Source: Myxococcota bacterium (GTDB lineage Bacteria; Myxococcota_C; UBA6777). Taken from it: a DNA stretch of 9,242 nucleotides. Location of the stretch: the NCBI GenBank assembly GCA_963169055.1, contig CAUJFU010000117.1, forward strand, positions 1 through 9,242. Reading direction: 5' to 3'. Made by a program: the position numbers and the translations under genes. The notes under the pieces were generated by a model that worked only from the letters and a program-made list of their open reading frames with translations, had not been told where the DNA came from and searched no databases. Shown piece after piece: positions 6,298 to 9,242 of this stretch (its first letter is position 1; every line of letters begins with the position of its first letter).

Positions 6298-7158
6298 ATG
6301 CAACGACGGCTCGCCTATTTGGGCCTATTTCTCGGCTTGTTTTTTTTCTACCTCGCTGCTTGCAACGGTGACACCCGCTGTTTCTTTGATTACAACTGCC
6401 CTCAAGGACAGTATTGCGTCGGTGGAACTTGCCAAGACACCCCTCCCCCCGGCGTTGAAGTCCCCAAAGAGATCACGCCCGAAGCCGGTCCCGAACCGAC
6501 ACCCGAATCCACGCCCGAACCGATGCCCGAATCCACGCCCGAACCCGCGCCCGAACCCACGCCCGAAGGCCCTCAAAGCTGCCAAGCCCACAGCGATTGT
6601 ACCCGCGAACCCAACAAGACCTGCTACGACAAACTCTGTGTCCCCGGATACATGGAGTTCAGCTTCTCCGCAGGCCATCCCATCATCAACCTCCAAGCCG
6701 CTGCCACGGCCTGCACCTCTAACGCCAACTGCCAGCCGTGGCAATTCTGTGAAACCCGCGCAAGCCCCGTCCGATGTTATCCCAAACTCGATAACAACGC
6801 CCAAGCCAAGGGCCGCATCGGTTCCGATAGCTACTTCCTCGATGGCTACGCCACTTCCACCGTCCAATCCATCGACGGCAAAAACTACCTCGTCACCTAC
6901 GTGACGGGCGATGTTTCCGAAAAATTACAGCGCATCCTTGAGATCCACATCCCTCTTGACAACGTGCAGATCGGCCAATTCGAGATCAAACCCGACGGCG
7001 CAAAAGCCTTCCTCTTCAACGACTACATCGAATTCTCCCCCACCCGCCGCGTCCTCGCCGCCGAAGCCATCCGTGGCGATATCCAACTCACCCTCGCTGG
7101 AAAAACCCTCGGAAACACCATCGCTGGTTCCGCCAACCTGATCTTTCAAGCCCGCTAA
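6298..7158 (+). CDS. Small Cys-rich lipoprotein with PE-repeat stalk and beta-rich C-terminal domain
   Basis: 286 residues. The lipoprotein signal has a perfect lipobox LAAC (lipid Cys22). The four-Cys knob C28, C34, C40, C45 (C-x5-C-x5-C-x4-C) comes right after the anchor. A Pro/Glu/Thr/Ser stalk (about 50-91) is made of PE-x-x units. Two further Cys clusters follow: C95-x5-C101-x7-C109-x4-C114, then C139-x5-C145-x5-C151-x8-C160. Residues about 170-286 form a Cys-free, beta-strand-like domain (alternating hydrophobic stretches such as ILEIHIPL and DIQLTLAG, ending GSANLIFQAR) that I do not recognise. It starts 45 nt after the barrel stop and is probably the last gene of the cluster, with a terminator-like hairpin downstream. 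It is likely an envelope partner or substrate of the thioredoxins or barrel (inference from context). Confidence 0.88.
   Translation: MQRRLAYLGLFLGLFFFYLAACNGDTRCFFDYNCPQGQYCVGGTCQDTPPPGVEVPKEITPEAGPEPTPESTPEPMPESTPEPAPEPTPEGPQSCQAHSDCTREPNKTCYDKLCVPGYMEFSFSAGHPIINLQAAATACTSNANCQPWQFCETRASPVRCYPKLDNNAQAKGRIGSDSYFLDGYATSTVQSIDGKNYLVTYVTGDVSEKLQRILEIHIPLDNVQIGQFEIKPDGAKAFLFNDYIEFSPTRRVLAAEAIRGDIQLTLAGKTLGNTIAGSANLIFQAR
6490..6567 (+). repeat. Degenerate 12-bp tandem repeats coding the PE stalk
   Basis: CCCGAA recurs exactly every 12 bp seven times (6490, 6502, 6514, 6526, 6538, 6550, 6562), with variable hexamers between (e.g. TCCACG, CCGATG, CCCGCG). It encodes Pro-Glu-x-x units of the lipoprotein stalk. 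Copy changes would stay in frame. Confidence 0.85.
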
Positions 7159-7182
7159 CCCCCTCCATACCCCACCATCGAT

Positions 7183-7217
7183 GATCGCGCCCGTCCAAGC
7201 GGCGCGGTCGTTTGTTT
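7183..7217 (+). terminator. Probable rho-independent terminator of the plus-strand cluster
   Basis: GATCGCGCC (7183-7191) pairs with GGCGCGGTC (7201-7209): 9 bp including one G-T wobble, with a 9-nt loop. It is followed by GTTTGTTT. It begins 25 nt after the stop codon of the small Cys-rich lipoprotein, where a terminator is expected. The T-run is broken by G, so strength may be moderate. Confidence 0.65.
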
Positions 7218-7250
7218 GAAAAACATCTGCTCATCCCGCCAAGTCGGGGT

Positions 7251-7309
7251 CAAGGGGCCACAGGTCCCTTGCGGGGCGTGGGATGGAACCCCACCAAATA
7301 CCATCCCAC
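7251..7309. repeat. Pair of adjacent REP-like inverted repeats
   Basis: Stem 1: CAAGGGGCC (7251-7259), loop ACA, GGTCCCTTG (7263-7271), 9 bp with one G-T pair. Stem 2: GTGGGATGG (7278-7286), 14-nt loop, CCATCCCAC (7301-7309), a perfect 9 bp. Two GC-rich palindromes 6 nt apart in an intergenic region suggest a repetitive extragenic palindromic element. A second copy would be needed to confirm this, and none is in the window. Confidence 0.5.
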
Positions 7310-7390
7310 AAGCGAACGCTCTGTGATGGATACTTGGGGTGAGATTTTGCGAATCTTTTTTGGATGGGTTCCCATCTATATCTTCGGGAA

Positions 7391-7419
7391 ACGATTATTC
7401 TGTCTGAATAGTCGTTTTT
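7391..7419 (+). terminator. AT-rich hairpin with T-tail upstream of the DUF4397 gene
   Basis: ACGATTATTC (7391-7400), loop TGTCT, GAATAGTCGT (7406-7415): a 10-bp stem with one T-G wobble, directly followed by TTTT (a run of five T counting the last stem base). It has the form of an intrinsic terminator or a leader attenuator, 82 nt before the ATG at 7501. No gene ends just upstream of it, so it may act on a leader or small RNA. Confidence 0.5.
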
Positions 7420-7490
7420 GAGAAAGATCGCACGAAGAGATCGTATGTTTGCAAAGGAGAGTCGTCGGCGATCAAGCCGAGACTTTTGTG

Positions 7491-7496
7491 AGGAGG
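7491..7496 (+). promoter_or_regulatory. Shine-Dalgarno of the DUF4397-repeat gene
   Basis: AGGAGG lies 4 nt before the ATG at 7501. It supports this start rather than the internal in-frame ATG at 7525, which would truncate the signal peptide. Confidence 0.8.
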
Positions 7497-7500
7497 AAGC

Positions 7501-9242
7501 ATGTTCGGAAAGTATGGATGGTCGATGTTGTTCAGCCTTGTGCTGAGCGTATTTGCGATGGGTTGCGATACAACCCCGCCAGCGACGGGCAAAGCCAAGC
7601 TGCGTGTTGTTCACTTGAGCTACGATGGCCCGGGTGTGGATGTCATGGTCGGCGAAAGCAAGCCGATCACCAACCTCAAGTACAAAGAAGGTTCCGTTTA
7701 TGCCGAAGTCGAGGCGGGAAAAGAGTTAGCGATCAAGGTGTTCGAGACGGGAAAAACCGACAAGGCTTTGATCGATACGAAACAAACCCTTGGGAAAGAC
7801 AAGAGTTACACGATTGTTGCGATCGGGAAAGCTGCCGAGATATCGGCGGTGGTGCTTGAGGACGACAACGCCGCGCCCACAGCGGGCAAAGCCAAACTGC
7901 GCGTCTTTCATGGATCGCCCGATGCACCCTCTGTCGATGTCAAGCCCGGAAAACCCGATGCAGAGAAGCTGTTTACGGTGGCTTACAAAGCATCGAGCGG
8001 ATACAAAGAGATCGATCCCGCGCAAGTCGCCATCGTCTTGACCGCAGCAGGAAAGACCGAAGCTGCGGCCACTTTCAAACCGATCAAACTCGATGCAGGA
8101 CAAGTGTACACCGTGTTTGCACTCGGAACCTTCGATGGGACGGACCAAGTAGCCTTTGGCTTGCGCGCTTTTGTGGACAACGGCAGCGGACAAGGCAAAG
8201 ACAACGTCGATCTGGAAGCCGATGGCGGCGCAAATACCGACAAAGCAAAAGTCCGAGTCCTGCACATGAGCTACGATGGCCCCGCTGTCGATGTGACGGT
8301 CAACGATGCCACGCCCCCTGCGATCAAAGCTCTTGCTTATGGCGAGAGTTCGGGCTACGCCGAAGTTCCCGCTGGCAAGCCCGTGTTGAAAGTGACGGAA
8401 ACAGGCAAAACCACGCCCGTCTTGATCAACGCCAGTCCCGATCTCGCCAAAGGCAAAAGCTACAGCATCGTTGCTTACAAAGCTGCAGCTCAGATCGCCC
8501 CGATTGTCCTCGAAGATGACCGCGTCCCCGCCACAGGAAAAGTCAAGATCCGCGTCATCCACGCAGCAGACGCCCCCACCGTCGATATCAAAGTCAATAG
8601 CCCCGTAGGTACGCCTCTTTTTGCAGGTGTCAAAGCTGGCGAGGGAACCGCATACAAACAAGTCGACGCAGGCAAGGTCTCGATCGTGATCACCGCCGCA
8701 GGCGTAGAAACCGCCGTCGTCAAATACCAAGAGATTGCCCTCGAAGCAGGCAAAGTGTATACCGCCGTTGCACGCGGAACCCTCGATGACAAGGACACTT
8801 TTAACTTTGGAGTGCGTGTGTTTGTCGATAACGACGAAGGCAAGGCGTTTGTCGATCTCCAAGCCGAAGTTTCCGCCCAAAAGCCCCGAGTTCTCGTGGT
8901 CCACGCATCCCCCGATGCCCCCGGTGTCGACCTGTTTGTCGATGGAACCAAAGTCAACACCGCCGCCCTCGAATACCCCAAAAACACAGGATACCTCGAA
9001 CTTACCGCAGGCAAGCGCAAGATCGAAGTCAAAGCCGCCGCAGACAACAACATCGTACCGATCTCCGCAGAACTCGACTTTGAGGCAAGCAAGAACTACA
9101 GCCTGTTTGCGATCAACGTCCTCGCAAGCATCGAAGCCCTTCGCCTCGAAGATGATCTGACCGCTCCTGCCGCAGGCAAGGCCCACATCCGCTTTGTCCA
9201 CCTTTCGCCCGATGCACCCGCTGTCGATGTCGCCCTCAAAGG
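7501..9242 (+). CDS. DUF4397 tandem-repeat lipoprotein (3' end missing)
   Basis: An open frame with no stop runs from ATG 7501 to the right edge (580 full codons), so the protein is longer. Residues 1-22 are a signal with a lipobox-like FAMGC (Cys22). After that come repeats with the DUF4397 signature R-V-x-H-x-S-P-D-A-P-x-V-D-V. The signature His lies at residues 38, 137, 255, 354, 468 and 567. Repeats 1 and 3 read SYDGP in place of SPDAP. The repeats alternate between a short type (99 residues to the next) and a long type (118, 114), the long ones ending in a G-[LV]-R-x-F-V-D-N motif. DUF4397 proteins are exported and of unknown biochemical role; a surface or adhesive scaffold role is only inference. 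Cys22 is the only cysteine seen, in contrast to the genes on its left. It is probably a separate transcription unit. Confidence 0.9.
   Translation, partial: MFGKYGWSMLFSLVLSVFAMGCDTTPPATGKAKLRVVHLSYDGPGVDVMVGESKPITNLKYKEGSVYAEVEAGKELAIKVFETGKTDKALIDTKQTLGKDKSYTIVAIGKAAEISAVVLEDDNAAPTAGKAKLRVFHGSPDAPSVDVKPGKPDAEKLFTVAYKASSGYKEIDPAQVAIVLTAAGKTEAAATFKPIKLDAGQVYTVFALGTFDGTDQVAFGLRAFVDNGSGQGKDNVDLEADGGANTDKAKVRVLHMSYDGPAVDVTVNDATPPAIKALAYGESSGYAEVPAGKPVLKVTETGKTTPVLINASPDLAKGKSYSIVAYKAAAQIAPIVLEDDRVPATGKVKIRVIHAADAPTVDIKVNSPVGTPLFAGVKAGEGTAYKQVDAGKVSIVITAAGVETAVVKYQEIALEAGKVYTAVARGTLDDKDTFNFGVRVFVDNDEGKAFVDLQAEVSAQKPRVLVVHASPDAPGVDLFVDGTKVNTAALEYPKNTGYLELTAGKRKIEVKAAADNNIVPISAELDFEASKNYSLFAINVLASIEALRLEDDLTAPAAGKAHIRFVHLSPDAPAVDVALK

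Larger units (their letters stand above)
7159..7500. other. 342-nt non-coding interval between the small lipoprotein and the DUF4397 gene
   Basis: No convincing gene lies here. From left to right it contains a terminator-like hairpin (7183-7217), two REP-like inverted repeats (7251-7271 and 7278-7309), a small perfect palindrome GATGGG-TT-CCCATC (7363-7376) just before TATATC, a second AT-rich hairpin with a T-tail (7391-7419), and the ribosome site for the next gene. I could not find a promoter with good -35 and -10 boxes at proper spacing. Confidence 0.6.

Noticed and set aside
6325-6867. Minus-strand frame with a GFGRGFG-type repeat
   Set aside because: It is antisense to the PE-repeat stalk, and the repeat is the complement of CCCGAA units.
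7449-7859. Plus-strand 136-codon frame overlapping the start of the DUF4397 gene
   Set aside because: It is out of frame with the DUF4397 signature and has a TTG start and no recognisable domain. The DUF4397 frame has a strong ribosome site and signal peptide.
7726-9201. Long minus-strand open frame (491 codons) opposite the DUF4397 gene
   Set aside because: It is antisense to clear DUF4397 repeats, has no ribosome site, and its Asp/Gly/Phe/Cys-rich composition is what the reverse of this repeat's codons produces.

Overview
The window looks like chromosomal DNA from a Gram-negative bacterium, most plausibly a Myxococcota/deltaproteobacterial-type lineage. This is inferred from style: several secreted lipoproteins with cysteine-rich modules, Glu/Pro- or Thr-rich spacers, a YCF48/BNR-like propeller, DUF4397 repeats and an outer-membrane barrel. 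No rRNA, tRNA or housekeeping marker is present to fix the taxonomy. I see no transposase, integrase, CRISPR array or tRNA.

Layout. (1) Positions 1-2639, minus strand: one long gene, cut by the left edge, for a very cysteine-rich lipoprotein with a cysteine-free seven-repeat propeller in the middle. (2) Positions 2640-2932: a divergent control region with a sigma70-like promoter on each strand. (3) Positions 2933-7158, plus strand: four genes, namely a thioredoxin-like lipoprotein (WCPSC), a TlpA-like membrane-anchored thioredoxin (WCAPC), a 555-residue predicted outer-membrane beta-barrel (DUF6029-like) whose ATG directly abuts the previous stop, and a small cysteine-rich lipoprotein. A terminator-like hairpin follows at 7183-7217. 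(4) Positions 7218-7500: non-coding, with two REP-like inverted repeats and a second terminator-like hairpin. (5) Position 7501 to the right edge, plus strand: a DUF4397-repeat lipoprotein with six repeats visible, running off the window.

How they may work together. Two thioredoxin-fold proteins on the cell envelope sit beside a barrel with two close cysteine pairs, a cysteine-rich lipoprotein, and a divergent gene for a protein with 59 cysteines. The simplest reading is an envelope thiol-disulfide module: the thioredoxins form, reduce or isomerise disulfides in the barrel and the cysteine-rich lipoproteins. Three of these proteins, on both strands, also carry the same four-cysteine knob (C-x5-C-x5-C-x4-C) just after the lipid-anchor cysteine, followed by a low-complexity stalk. 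This architecture is seen directly; the function is inference.

The two edge genes (1-2639 minus; 7501-9242 plus) are the longest reading frames and are both incomplete.
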